Assembly: GCA_041441465.1 (NCBI GenBank)
Contig: JASDSY010000029.1
Coordinates: forward strand, 1-64,000
Reading direction: 5' to 3'
Source: JASDSY01 sp041441465
GTDB lineage: Bacteria; Muiribacteriota; UBA9980
DNA length: 64,000 nt
A model generated the notes under the pieces. The model worked only from the letters and a program-made list of their open reading frames with translations. It made no database searches and had not been told where the DNA came from. Shown here one piece after another: positions 55,028 through 63,055 of the stretch (the stretch's first letter is position 1; each line of letters opens with the position of its first letter). A program made the position numbers and the translations under genes.

Positions 55028-56338
55028 ATGGCTGATAAAGTTGATGTTATTGTTGTCGGTGCCGGCCCGGCCGGAACTGCCTGCGCGCTTACCCTCGCTA
55101 AAGCCGGCCTTGAAGTGGCAGTTTTTGAGCGCGGCGAGTATCCTGGCGCGAAAAATGTCATGGGCGGTATCTTATTTACAAACTCGCTCATGAAATTAAT
55201 ACCTGATTTTAAAGAAAAGGCGCCTGTCGAAAGGCCCGTCAGTAAACGCAAATTTCTTGCTTTGAATTCTAAAGACGCTCTCGGCGTTGAATTTAGTTAT
55301 GACGACTTTACGAGGCCGCCTTATAACAATAACTTCACTGTCTTAAGGGCTAAATTTGACCAATGGTTCGCCGCTCAGGCTGAAGAAGCCGGCGCTATGT
55401 TTCTTAACGAAACCGTCGTCGATGATTTTATTTACGAAAATGGTAAAATCGCCGGCGTTAAATCGCGCCGCGAAGACGGCGACCTCCTCGCTAACTGCGT
55501 GATTCTCGCCGACGGCGCTAATTCGCTCCTCGCGCGTAAAGCAGGAATGCGTTCGGATTTCCATCCTTCAGACTACGTTCTTGGCGTTAAAATGGTCCTC
55601 GGCCTGCCTAAAGAAAAAATCGAAGACCGCTTTAACCTTAACTCCGACAACGAAGGCGCCGCTTATGAATATTTCGGCGGCGTTACCAATAACTTAATGG
55701 GTTCAGGTTTTATCTACACCAACAAAGAAAGCCTCTCAGTCGGCCTCGGCGTTTCCCTCGAAATGCTCGGCAAGCTGAAAATAAAACCTTATGACCTGCT
55801 CGATAAATTTATGGACCATCCGCACATAAAAAAACTTGTCCAGGGCGCAGAGCCTCTCGAATACGCCGCACATCTTCTTCCTGAGGGCGGCTACCGCAAA
55901 GTTCCGCCGCTTTTTAACGACCATATACTTATATGCGGCGACGCTGCTTCTCTCGTTAATACTTCGCTTTACCACGAAGGCTCCAATCTTGCCATGGAAT
56001 CAGGCGTTATGGCCGCTAAAACTGTCATCCAGGCCAAGGGCCGCGGCGATTACTCAGCTAAATCGCTCATGAAATACGGCGAACTCCTTAACGAAACATT
56101 CGTTATGCCGGATATGAAAAAATACCGCAAACTGCCTGCGTTAATGCACTCATGTCCTCAATTCTTCAAAGAATATATGGATTTGCCTATAGATGTCATT
56201 CGTGAATATTTCACTGTCGATGAGCATCCAAAATCATTCCACCAGAAGGAAATATTCAAGAAAGTATGGAACCGCGTCTCATTGCCGCAGCTTTTTAAAG
56301 ACGGCTTCAACGCATTCAGGGCTTTTATATGGAGTTAA
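55028..56338 (+). CDS. FixC-like ETF:quinone oxidoreductase flavoprotein
   Basis: A 436-residue FAD enzyme: Rossmann motif VDVIVVGAGPAGTACALTLA at the N-terminus, ERGEYPGAKNVMGG, ADGANSLLARKAG, the FixC hallmark EYAAHLLPEGGYRKVP, and DHILICGDAASLVNTSLYHEG for FAD. It receives electrons from EtfAB and passes them to membrane quinone. Unlike mitochondrial ETF-QO, the iron-sulfur domain is a separate protein (the fixX that follows 17 bases later). GC content and C-rich codon choice in this operon are higher than in most neighbours, fitting strong expression. Confidence 0.95.
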   Translation: MADKVDVIVVGAGPAGTACALTLAKAGLEVAVFERGEYPGAKNVMGGILFTNSLMKLIPDFKEKAPVERPVSKRKFLALNSKDALGVEFSYDDFTRPPYNNNFTVLRAKFDQWFAAQAEEAGAMFLNETVVDDFIYENGKIAGVKSRREDGDLLANCVILADGANSLLARKAGMRSDFHPSDYVLGVKMVLGLPKEKIEDRFNLNSDNEGAAYEYFGGVTNNLMGSGFIYTNKESLSVGLGVSLEMLGKLKIKPYDLLDKFMDHPHIKKLVQGAEPLEYAAHLLPEGGYRKVPPLFNDHILICGDAASLVNTSLYHEGSNLAMESGVMAAKTVIQAKGRGDYSAKSLMKYGELLNETFVMPDMKKYRKLPALMHSCPQFFKEYMDLPIDVIREYFTVDEHPKSFHQKEIFKKVWNRVSLPQLFKDGFNAFRAFIWS

Positions 56339-56355
56339 TTTAACGGAGGTTATAA

Positions 56356-56640
56356 ATGAAAAAACTTACAATTGACGATAAAGTCGGTCTTACTAAATTT
56401 AAAGTCGATACCGGCAACGCGCATATTAAAATTAAACCGGAAGTCTGCAAAGACTGCGCTGAAAAATACTGCCTCACAATTTGCCCGGTAGAAAATTACA
56501 AATTAAACGAAAAAGGCGAAGTAATATTCGCGTTCGAAGGCTGCTTCGAATGCGGCTCCTGCAGAATCGCCTGTATTAAATGCGGCCTCGAATGGGAATA
56601 CCCGCGCGGCGGCTACGGTGTCTGCTTCCGTGAAGGCTAA
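56356..56640 (+). CDS. FixX-like ferredoxin partner of FixC
   Basis: A 94-residue ferredoxin-like protein with nine Cys in two runs: C31-x2-C34-x4-C39-x3-C43 and C63-x2-C66-x2-C69-x3-C73, plus C76. FixX proteins carry iron-sulfur clusters that link FixC to quinone. Text ICPVENY and EGCFECGSCRIAC is typical, as is the closing PRGGYGVCFREG. CGGAGG-type spacing before the ATG. It ends the operon, and a strong terminator follows. Confidence 0.93.
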   Translation: MKKLTIDDKVGLTKFKVDTGNAHIKIKPEVCKDCAEKYCLTICPVENYKLNEKGEVIFAFEGCFECGSCRIACIKCGLEWEYPRGGYGVCFREG

Positions 56641-56673
56641 AATATTAATGTGACCGCAATAATAATTGTATAT

Positions 56674-56709
56674 AAAAAGCGCTGGTTAATAACTTAACCG
56701 GCGCTTTTT
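56674..56709. terminator. Terminator of the etf/fix operon
   Basis: AAAAAGCGCTGGTTAA pairs with TTAACCGGCGCTTTTT across a four-base loop TAAC, 16 pairs with one G-T, ending in T5. Confidence 0.92.
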
Positions 56710-56786
56710 ATTTTGGAATTGTTGATATTTTGGTTGGGTGTTGACTGGGGGCAACAAAGGGGCAATCCCCCTTTGAATGCCCCCTA

Positions 56787-56804
56787 GCCCCCCTTTTTAA
56801 TCCC
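56787..56804 (+). repeat. Left arm of long-range inverted repeat
   Basis: GCCCCCCTTTTTAATCCC; 17 of its 18 bases can pair with the right arm at 57178-57196, with one bulged C and one T-T mismatch. Confidence 0.6.
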
Positions 56805-57177
56805 GGCTATATCTACCGTTGTTTTTGCGATGCTGTCGTTTGCCTTTGTTGTTGTTATGTCTTAAGTTTCATCGACCGCTGCGCGTTCGATGAAACACGG
56901 CAATCGGCCGCGCGAATTTATGATATGATTATATGATAACGTTTGCGGCCGAAGGGAACAGTTGTCCTTCGGCACGTGAAACGTGCCAATAAAGCCTTCA
57001 AAGTGTTTAGCAATTAAGCTTCGCGTAAGCTTATGCGAAAGCATAAACTTACGCGATTGCTGAATTTGTGCAAAGCAAGCGGCTTAGCCGCGCTTTGCAC
57101 AAATTAAAAACGCAAAAGAATAAAAAATCTTAAAAACGATATTAAAGGCAAGAAAATAAAAAAGTATCAGGATGGGT

Positions 57178-57196
57178 GGGGGATTATAAAGGGGGC
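57178..57196 (-). repeat. Right arm of long-range inverted repeat
   Basis: GGGGGATTATAAAGGGGGC; complements the left arm at 56787-56804. Its last six bases also pair locally within the hairpin at 57189-57226, so the two structures compete. Confidence 0.6.
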
Positions 57197-57408
57197 GGTA
57201 AGGAATAATTCCTTAGCCGCCCCCTTATCATAACCTAATTAAAATGCGCACTTGTGGTCGAAGGTCTGGACAGGCGCCGAGGACCAAGTGAGCGAGAAAA
57301 AAGTTTTTTATCCCCTTTAGGTGCCGTTCAATTGAAAAACATTTGAAAATGCAATTCTAAAAAAATATAAATTATTTTCTGAAATTTTGTTCATTTTTTT
57401 TATTTTTA

Positions 57409-57417
57409 TGGTATAAT
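57409..57417 (+). promoter_or_regulatory. Extended -10 promoter for FlhF-like gene
   Basis: TGG directly followed by TATAAT (57412-57417). A TTGTTC lies 19 bases upstream, too far for an ideal -35, but an extended -10 can compensate. Leader of about 130 bases. Confidence 0.45.
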
Positions 57418-57552
57418 TTTTTTATAAAAAATATTCTTATTTCGTTAATAGCTAAATGCTTGAATTAACTTAGAATACGGTAGAAATGAGGATATTTTTA
57501 TATTTAGTGAACGTTTATAAGTGAACGTAAATTTGAATGGGGGAAAGATGTA

Positions 57553-58452
57553 ATGAATGTGAATTCAATGAACCGTGTTTCAAATAATGGTATGGAATTT
57601 GCCCTGGCCGAGGTTAGGAAAATAACTGAAACACTAATGGAAAGTGATATTCCTAATGATATTATCGGCCGGATTATCGATCCTATAATCGATGACATAA
57701 AAAATGAACGGCCGTTAAGTTCAGATATTTACTGCATTGTGTTTGAAAAAATGATTTCCATGATAGGCGGCGCGGCAATTAATTCAATGATTCCGGCGGA
57801 AACTGACAATGAAATATGCAAGCCGAAGGTTATTATTTTTATCGGACCGAGCGGGGCTGGTAAAACTGCCACGATGATGAAAATTGGTGTAAATATTAAA
57901 TTAAACATGAAAAAGAACATTGTTTTAGTAAACAACAACACATATAATATCGGTTCGCATGAAACTATAAAATGCGTGGGCGATATTATGGGTATGAAAA
58001 CTATTATGTCATATAATTTAACTGGCTTGAAAAAAACAATCGAAGATAATAATTCAGTCGATTATTTTCTTGTAGATACTGCTGGAATTTGTCCTAATGT
58101 TCATGCTATCAAAGAATTAGAAATAATAATGTCTAAAACCAAAGATATTTCTCCTGAGTTGATTCTGGTAATTCCTGCTTCAATTAAAACCAATATTGCG
58201 TTAAAGTACATTAAAAACTTTGATTCTATCAAAGTCAACGGAATAATATTTACTCGAACTGACGAAAGCGAATCGCTGGGTACGGTGTTTTCTGTCGCTG
58301 CGACTTCAAATATTCCCATTATGAATTTATGCAATGGTTCCAATGTGCCTGATGACATAATTCCTTTTAATTCTGCAGAGTTAATAAAAAACATATTAAA
58401 TTCACATAAGAATAATATTGTCAAAGAAATTAAGATAATGCGGGCTGTTTAA
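57553..58452 (+). CDS. SRP-type GTPase, FlhF-like
   Basis: A 299-residue protein. An N-terminal helical segment (about 15-85) precedes an SRP54/FtsY/FlhF NG-type GTPase: G1 IFIGPSGAGKTATMMKIG (P-loop 98-105), NNTYNIGSHETIK, G3 VDTAGICPN, G4 TRTDES in place of the usual TKxD, and the closing CNGSNVPDDI motif characteristic of SRP GTPases. The order fits FlhF best, but no basic N-terminal domain and no flagellar gene are present. It may serve pilus or other polar protein placement. A GGGGGAAAG site precedes the ATG, and the gene is monocistronic between hairpin cluster and terminator. Confidence 0.8.
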   Translation: MNVNSMNRVSNNGMEFALAEVRKITETLMESDIPNDIIGRIIDPIIDDIKNERPLSSDIYCIVFEKMISMIGGAAINSMIPAETDNEICKPKVIIFIGPSGAGKTATMMKIGVNIKLNMKKNIVLVNNNTYNIGSHETIKCVGDIMGMKTIMSYNLTGLKKTIEDNNSVDYFLVDTAGICPNVHAIKELEIIMSKTKDISPELILVIPASIKTNIALKYIKNFDSIKVNGIIFTRTDESESLGTVFSVAATSNIPIMNLCNGSNVPDDIIPFNSAELIKNILNSHKNNIVKEIKIMRAV

Positions 58453-58507
58453 TTTTTAAAATTAGTAGAAATATATAGTAATTAAAGGTATATCGCAAAT
58501 TTAAAAT

Positions 58508-58544
58508 AAAAATTCCTGAAAGTTTTTTATTTTCAGGAATTTTT
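58508..58544. terminator. Bidirectional terminator after FlhF-like gene
   Basis: AAAAATTCCTGAAA (58508-58521) and TTTCAGGAATTTTT (58531-58544) pair perfectly over 14 bases with a nine-base loop. Serves the convergent FlhF-like and TspO genes. Confidence 0.88.
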
Positions 58545-58733
58545 GCTTTTTTTAGTTTATATTTATGAAATCATTAAACTAAAATTGAGGTAAGTTATAA
58601 GGAGACGCAAAAAAATAAATGAATTTTATAAAAAAATGTGCGGTCAAATTGTTAAACCTGCAGTAAATAAGCAATGGTGTTATCTGGAAATTTAGTATTT
58701 TTTTATATAACCGCAAAAAAAATGTTATAGTGT

Positions 58734-59213
58734 TTAATTCAGCCGCCAATATCCTAAGTTTAGGTATGCGGCGAAACTGACCCATAATATATAAGGTATC
58801 AATAGTATTCCTGCGGTTTTAGAGATTTTGTAAAATTCAATTATGTTAAAAAGGATCAAGAGCCATAAGAAAATGATGACTATTAATCCCGATAACGGCG
58901 AATGCAGGCCAAAAAAAGCGGCTGACCACAAAACATTCAATAGAAGTTGAATCGCAAATATTGATATGGCCTTTTTAAAGTAAAAAATGCTTTCAGGTTT
59001 CATGTTTATTATTAAATAAAGCGATATTCCCATCAGCGTAAAAAGGGTTATCCAGACAGGGGCGAATATCCAGGCTGGCGGCGCTAATTGGGGTTTTATC
59101 AACGTCGGATACCATGTCGAAACTGACATGCGCGTGAAAAAAGAGCCTATAAAACCGGCCAGTTGACACAAAATTATGGACATAAAAAGATATTTAAAAT
59201 TAATTTTATTCAA
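58734..59213 (-). CDS. TspO/MBR family tryptophan-rich sensory protein
   Basis: A 159-residue protein with five hydrophobic helices and the TspO pattern: WYPTLIKPQLAPPAWIFAPVW in the first loop, TLMGISLYL, and LNVLWSAAFFGLHSP. TspO proteins bind tetrapyrroles and sterols in the membrane. The start is TTG at 59213, with AAGGAGA seven bases upstream overlapping the methyltransferase stop, so the two are probably one operon. No bacteriochlorophyll gene is nearby. Confidence 0.92.
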   Translation of the reverse strand: MNKINFKYLFMSIILCQLAGFIGSFFTRMSVSTWYPTLIKPQLAPPAWIFAPVWITLFTLMGISLYLIINMKPESIFYFKKAISIFAIQLLLNVLWSAAFFGLHSPLSGLIVIIFLWLLILFNIIEFYKISKTAGILLIPYILWVSFAAYLNLGYWRLN

Positions 59214-59225
59214 ATTAAACTCTCC

Positions 59226-59966
59226 TTATAACGGCTTGCCTATTTCAAGAAGTGTTTGGTATTCTTTTATAACTTTACCGCCGTAATTTTTGTTTATTAA
59301 TTCCCTTAACTCTTTAAACAGATTATTTCTTTTGTCTGCTTCAAGCGCGATGTGGTCGGAATGCGTCGAAATCAGATTTAAGTAACTTTCGGTATCGTAT
59401 TCTTCGGTCCAGAAGTATTCATATTTTTCCAGTAATTTAAAATAAGCGGTATCTATCAGCGGTTCTTTGAAATGGCGGGGTTTTTGATCGGGCATATGTT
59501 TTTTATATATAGCGGCAGTCTCGGCAAAAAAATCGTTGCTTTTGTTTATATGTATGTTATGCATTAACGCGAACAGGCCGCCCGGATTTAGAAGCTTTTT
59601 TATATTAAGATTGCCGTCTGGCTGCTTGATCCAGTGATAAGCGGTCGCCGAAAATATCAGATCATAACCTTCGGAGCAGCTATAATTTTCGAATTGAGCG
59701 ACCTCAAAGTCAATATTTGTGCATTTAGCGAATTTTTCTTTTGCTATTTTTATAAGATTTTCGCCTATATCGATGCAGTGTATTTTGGCCGGAAGGTGCG
59801 AAAATAATTCAGTAGCCTTGCCTGTGCCGCACCCGATTTCAAGTATAAGGCTGTCTTTGGTTAAATTTTTATATTTCAAGATCGTTTCGATTATTCGGCC
59901 TTTATATGTAGGGCGTGATTTTTCATATTGTTCAGCCCTCAAATTGAACGTTTCTTTTAATTCCAT
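59226..59966 (-). CDS. Class I SAM-dependent methyltransferase
   Basis: A 246-residue methyltransferase of the UbiE/trans-aconitate-like group. Motif I is LILEIGCGTGKAT (about 39-51), followed by IHCIDIGENLIKIA, the motif around YDLIFSATAYHWI, and a Gly-Gly turn at NPGGLFALMHN. AWHW/TAYHWI-type text is typical of small-molecule methyltransferases. The substrate is not predictable. A GGAAAGAGG site precedes the ATG, and TATAAT lies at 60002-59997 on this strand. It is co-directional with tspO, 12 bases upstream. Confidence 0.9.
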   Translation of the reverse strand: MELKETFNLRAEQYEKSRPTYKGRIIETILKYKNLTKDSLILEIGCGTGKATELFSHLPAKIHCIDIGENLIKIAKEKFAKCTNIDFEVAQFENYSCSEGYDLIFSATAYHWIKQPDGNLNIKKLLNPGGLFALMHNIHINKSNDFFAETAAIYKKHMPDQKPRHFKEPLIDTAYFKLLEKYEYFWTEEYDTESYLNLISTHSDHIALEADKRNNLFKELRELINKNYGGKVIKEYQTLLEIGKPL

Positions 59967-60341
59967 TTTATGACCTCTTTCCAGGCAAAATAATGAATTA
60001 TAGATAATTTTAATTAAATAAAACAGTCTGCTTGATTTTACCTGATTATTAGAAATTTTATTTTATCATTTGCGATGCTAAACTTGTAAAACTGTTAATT
60101 TTGGTAGATAACAAAGATTATGCCGCCTCTAAAAAATTGTATCATAACATGAAAACTTATTCAATATGTTTTTTCGATTTTTGGAGCGATTTTGCTTATT
60201 GATACTGAATGCTAAAATAAAAAACTCAGTAAAAATCGATGTTGAAATAAGGCCGAAATTATTATATAATAAAAGTATGATATTGGGAATTTATGAATAA
60301 TTAGTTTTATTTTTTGAAATTTTTAGAATTGAAAGTGATAT
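59967..60341. other. Divergent intergenic region
   Basis: 375 AT-rich bases between divergent genes. The left end has a TATAAT for the methyltransferase/tspO pair, and the right end has the promoter at 60242-60270. Nothing else is evident. Confidence 0.5.
60242..60270 (+). promoter_or_regulatory. Sigma-70 promoter for PD-(D/E)XK-like gene
   Basis: TTGAAA (60242-60247), 17-base spacer, TATAAT (60265-60270); start near 60277, leader about 65 bases. Confidence 0.7.
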
Positions 60342-61058
60342 ATGCTTTTTGATGAAATATTTCGGAAACAATCCAGAAATAATGATAAATCTATCTGGCC
60401 GGCATCTGAAAAGTGGACAACTGAAATTAATAAATGGCTCGAATTTATAAAATATAAAAAAGAACTTGAAAGATATTTGCCGCGGTTAAAAGATTCCAGC
60501 GCAAGACGCGATGACGCGCTTTCAGAAATATACTCGGCCTATATTCTCGAAACTAAATTTAACTATAAAATCATCGGCTGGGAAGAAAAAGGAAACAACG
60601 GAAAAGATATAGACCTCGTAATTAAAGACGGTAATGATAAAGTTTATTGTGAAGTAAAAAGCCCGGGCTGGGAAAGTGAATTGAATTCAAATGAACGCAA
60701 AAACGGCCGGAGCCGTCTTGAAAAGCATGCAAATGGGGAAGTCAGGGGCATTACTCCATGGCGTCCGATAAGATACGCCGTAAAAAAAGCCTATCCGAAA
60801 TTTTTAGCCGGAAATAAAAATGTAGTCATAATCAAGGATGATTTATTTATTGAACCCGATAGCGGCGACTTTGAAATGGCACTTTATGAACCGAAGCCTC
60901 TATTTGATAATGAAAGCGGTTACTTTGCCGATGCCGGCTATGGCGTAATAAGCGGAGTGCTGCATTTACAACTCAAGTTAGTCTCCGGACAAGGGTTTGA
61001 ACGGACATCTAATTACTATAAAAATCCATTCGCTTTAAATATGTGGGCATTTAATTAA
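60342..61058 (+). CDS. Putative PD-(D/E)XK nuclease-fold protein
   Basis: A 238-residue soluble protein. The central region shows the PD-(D/E)XK arrangement: Glu62 in a helix (DALSEIYSAYIL), Asp91 in GKDIDLVIKDG, then the E-x-K strand VYCEVKSPGW (Glu104, Lys106). This is the magnesium site of many restriction, repair and toxin nucleases. The C-terminal third (DLFIEPDSGDFEMAL...GYGVISGVLHL) is not recognised. No methyltransferase or immunity gene is adjacent, so it is not an obvious restriction system. It stands alone behind its own strong promoter. Nuclease activity is inferred from the motif only. Confidence 0.65.
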   Translation: MLFDEIFRKQSRNNDKSIWPASEKWTTEINKWLEFIKYKKELERYLPRLKDSSARRDDALSEIYSAYILETKFNYKIIGWEEKGNNGKDIDLVIKDGNDKVYCEVKSPGWESELNSNERKNGRSRLEKHANGEVRGITPWRPIRYAVKKAYPKFLAGNKNVVIIKDDLFIEPDSGDFEMALYEPKPLFDNESGYFADAGYGVISGVLHLQLKLVSGQGFERTSNYYKNPFALNMWAFN

Positions 61059-61118
61059 TGTTATTACTTAAATTGTTAAATTTAGTTCTTTAACAGAATT
61101 TTTGCGGGAGGTGTACTT

Positions 61119-61682
61119 ATGTCGCTGACAGGTAAATGGGTCGAATTTATTTACAATACCGCCACCGGAGATATGGAGCATAAAATAATATACGCGCCGA
61201 TCGGAGCTTTTTTATTTTTAACTTTTGTCTGCATATTCTTGATCGCTTCCGTAAAAGTTGACCAATGGCTGGGGCTGCCGCTGATATTTAACTGGTCGTT
61301 AAACTGGCTTATAAGCGTTCCGATTATCCTCGCAGGACTATTTTTGATGTTATATGCGATTTTTCACTTTGTCAAAGTGAAAGGCACGCCCGTTCCGCTT
61401 TTTCCGCCGCCGGTTCTTGTATGTTCCGGCCCTTATAAATATTCACGTAACCCTATGCTGACCGGCGTTTTTATTCAATTGTTCGGACTGGGAATATTCT
61501 TGAACTCGATATCGCTTTGCTTTGTTTTTACTCCATTATTTATCCTTGCCAATTTCTGGGAGCTGAAAAATGTCGAGGAGCCGGAGCTTGAAAAACGTCT
61601 CGGACAGGAATATATTGAATATAAAGAGAAAACGCCGATGTTTTTTCCGAGTTTTAAAAATAATAATTATATAGAACAATAA
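61119..61682 (+). CDS. Isoprenylcysteine carboxyl methyltransferase-like membrane protein
   Basis: A 187-residue membrane protein with about four helices and the ICMT/PEMT C-terminal signature: LVCSGPYKYSRNPMLTGVF, a helix, then ELKNVEEPELEKRLGQEYIEYKEKTPMFFP. Bacterial members are SAM-dependent methyltransferases of uncertain substrate (often lipid or quinone-like). A GGGAGGTG site precedes the ATG. The gene is not closely linked to its neighbours. Confidence 0.85.
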   Translation: MSLTGKWVEFIYNTATGDMEHKIIYAPIGAFLFLTFVCIFLIASVKVDQWLGLPLIFNWSLNWLISVPIILAGLFLMLYAIFHFVKVKGTPVPLFPPPVLVCSGPYKYSRNPMLTGVFIQLFGLGIFLNSISLCFVFTPLFILANFWELKNVEEPELEKRLGQEYIEYKEKTPMFFPSFKNNNYIEQ

Positions 61683-61985
61683 TGTTTCCAAATCACATTT
61701 ACTGCTTTTCACTTTATAATTAAAACAGTTATCTAAGAGTAATTGCTTTAATTATAATATCCATTTTTTTATTCAAATAAATATTTTATAACTGACAGAG
61801 TAAATGTTTTAAAACAGTTTCTTAAACCATTATTATCTGGTTTAAGAAATTTAATTTTATGTTTTTTTATTATTTTATGATTAATGCAATATAAATTTTC
61901 TTTAAAAAAATGTAAATAAAACTTGACAAAATTATAATTAAAGTTTACAATAAGTAATGTAAGGTTTACATGCGAAGAGGGTACT
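61683..61985. other. Intergenic region upstream of small XRE gene
   Basis: 303 AT-rich bases. A repeated TGGTTTAAGAAA/TTTCTTAAACCA inverted pair is present near 61813-61851, and the promoter/operator of the next gene is at 61923-61970. No small gene is seen. Confidence 0.45.
61923..61970 (+). promoter_or_regulatory. Promoter and likely operator of the XRE/membrane-protein pair
   Basis: TTGACA (61923-61928), 17-base spacer, TACAAT (61946-61951). GTTTACA occurs at 61943-61949 and again at 61964-61970, with an inverted TGTAA at 61958-61962 giving TTACA-N8-TGTAA over the -10. This suggests autorepression by the HTH protein. Confidence 0.65.
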
Positions 61986-62192
61986 ATGGAATTAAAGAAT
62001 AATTTAAGAAAATTAAGATTTGTCAGCGGTGAAATGACGCAGGAAGAGCTTGCCACTGCACTCGATGTTTCAAGGCAGACTATTCACTCCATAGAAAGCG
62101 GCAAATTCAATCCTTCTGTAAAGTTAGCTCTGGCAATGGCAAAACTTTTTAAGGTAAGTGTCGAAGAAATTTTTTATTTTGAGGAGGAATAA
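61986..62192 (+). CDS. Small XRE-family regulator
   Basis: A 68-residue, single-domain Cro/cI-type HTH protein: KLRFVSGEMTQEELATALDV, SRQTIHSIESGKFNPSVKLA, LAMAKLFKVSVEEIFYFEEE. This is the YgzD-like minimal regulator, usually paired with a small membrane protein, as here two bases downstream. GAAGAGGG precedes the ATG. Repeats over its promoter indicate self-regulation. Confidence 0.93.
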   Translation: MELKNNLRKLRFVSGEMTQEELATALDVSRQTIHSIESGKFNPSVKLALAMAKLFKVSVEEIFYFEEE

Positions 62193-62194
62193 TT

Positions 62195-62527
62195 ATGATT
62201 AAACAATTCTGGTATGAACTTATTGTAGGAACAATCACTCTTGGCGCGGTTTTAAAATTTGGTTCGGCAGGGGCTTCGGCATTTGCGTTAATGGCTTTTT
62301 TACCGCTTATTTTAAGGCAATCGAAAGCCGATGAAAGGGAGTACTATTTATTTTATAAGACAGGAAATTATACAATGGGACTTTTTATATTGGCGCTTGT
62401 ACTTATAAATCAGATTCAGTTTTATACCGATTCTTCATTAATCGAGAAAAACTGGCTTCACTTTAGTATCGTATCTTTTTTAATGATACATGGCCTTACG
62501 GGAATAGTGATATTTAATAAGAATTAA
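62195..62527 (+). CDS. Small membrane protein paired with XRE regulator
   Basis: A 110-residue protein with about four hydrophobic segments. Its ribosome binding site (GAGGAGG) lies in the last codons of the regulator gene, so the two are translationally coupled. Similar small regulator/membrane-protein pairs are widespread and often called DUF2178-like, although I cannot confirm that family here. Function unknown. Confidence 0.75.
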   Translation: MIKQFWYELIVGTITLGAVLKFGSAGASAFALMAFLPLILRQSKADEREYYLFYKTGNYTMGLFILALVLINQIQFYTDSSLIEKNWLHFSIVSFLMIHGLTGIVIFNKN

Positions 62528-62605
62528 TTTCTTTTTATATTTGTCTGAAATATCTTCGAAATTTCCAGATTTTTAACATTTAATTTTTGATACAGGGAGA
62601 AGGCT

Positions 62606-63016
62606 ATGCATTTATTATCTAATCCGGCTGAATGGGAAACACTTTCAGAATTTGTTGATGCTTCGGGAAAAATTACGGATGCTCACGGCGAATCGGTCAT
62701 AAAATTTGAAGAAAATAAAATTATAAATGAAAGCTGGGTTGATTTTGGCGGAAACTGTTTAAAAAATCACTATTTGATAGAAAAATTAAGTGAGCGTTCT
62801 TATAAATACGCGTCTTCGAATCCGGCATTAGGTATTCAGCAAGGTGTTTTTAATATTGACCGGAATATTATATTTTCGAAGTTTTTTATTATCGGTTCTG
62901 AATTAAACGGTTTTGAGATAATAACCAGAACCGGCGATAAATGCCTGGTAAACGGAGCTTTATATAAAGGCAGCGACCTTATAAATACATGGAATGCCGT
63001 TATGAAAAAAAAGTAA
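62606..63016 (+). CDS. Hypothetical protein, 136 residues
   Basis: A soluble-looking protein preceded by a good GGGAGAAGG site. No signal peptide or membrane helix. The text (beta-rich, for example KFEENKIINESWVDFGG, RSYKYASSNPALGIQQGVFNI) suggests a small lipocalin-like or beta-barrel fold with alternating strands, but I do not recognise a family. It sits in a run of small co-directional genes with 40-80 base gaps. Confidence 0.7.
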   Translation: MHLLSNPAEWETLSEFVDASGKITDAHGESVIKFEENKIINESWVDFGGNCLKNHYLIEKLSERSYKYASSNPALGIQQGVFNIDRNIIFSKFFIIGSELNGFEIITRTGDKCLVNGALYKGSDLINTWNAVMKKK

Positions 63017-63055
63017 CGTTACCTGAAAATATAAAAAAAAGTTGAAGGAGCAGAT

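Larger units (their letters stand above)
56747..57290. ncRNA. Cluster of eight strong hairpins inside long-range inverted repeats; candidate structured RNA or MITE
   Basis: The stretch 56710-57552 has no credible gene. Within it I find eight hairpins: 56747-56784 (7+8 pairs); 56866-56896 (10 pairs, perfect); 56948-56973 (9 pairs, one wobble); 56971-56987 (7 pairs, GAA loop, sharing GGC with the one before); 57009-57061 (outer 6, inner 8+6, GAAA loop); 57063-57105 (14 pairs, two-base bulge, 5 pairs, TTA loop); 57189-57226 (10+7 pairs, one bulge); 57249-57290 (4+5 pairs with bulge). In addition 56787-56804 (GCCCCCCTTTTTAATCCC) pairs with 57178-57196 (GGGGGATTATAAAGGGGGC) with one bulge and one mismatch, closing a unit of about 410 bases. 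GNRA-type loops favour an RNA; the flanking inverted repeats also fit a miniature mobile element. Confidence 0.5.

Noticed and set aside
56862..57044. 60-codon frame inside the hairpin cluster, minus strand
   Set aside because: It runs through perfect palindromes and has no ribosome binding site; the palindromes explain the open frame.
56747..57290. Integron attC-like or tRNA-like structures in the hairpin cluster
   Set aside because: No RYYYAAC/GTTRRRY core sites and no cloverleaf with CCA-type acceptor were found.
60342..61058. Restriction-modification system
   Set aside because: No methyltransferase specific to DNA is adjacent; the nearby methyltransferase is of the small-molecule type and divergent.
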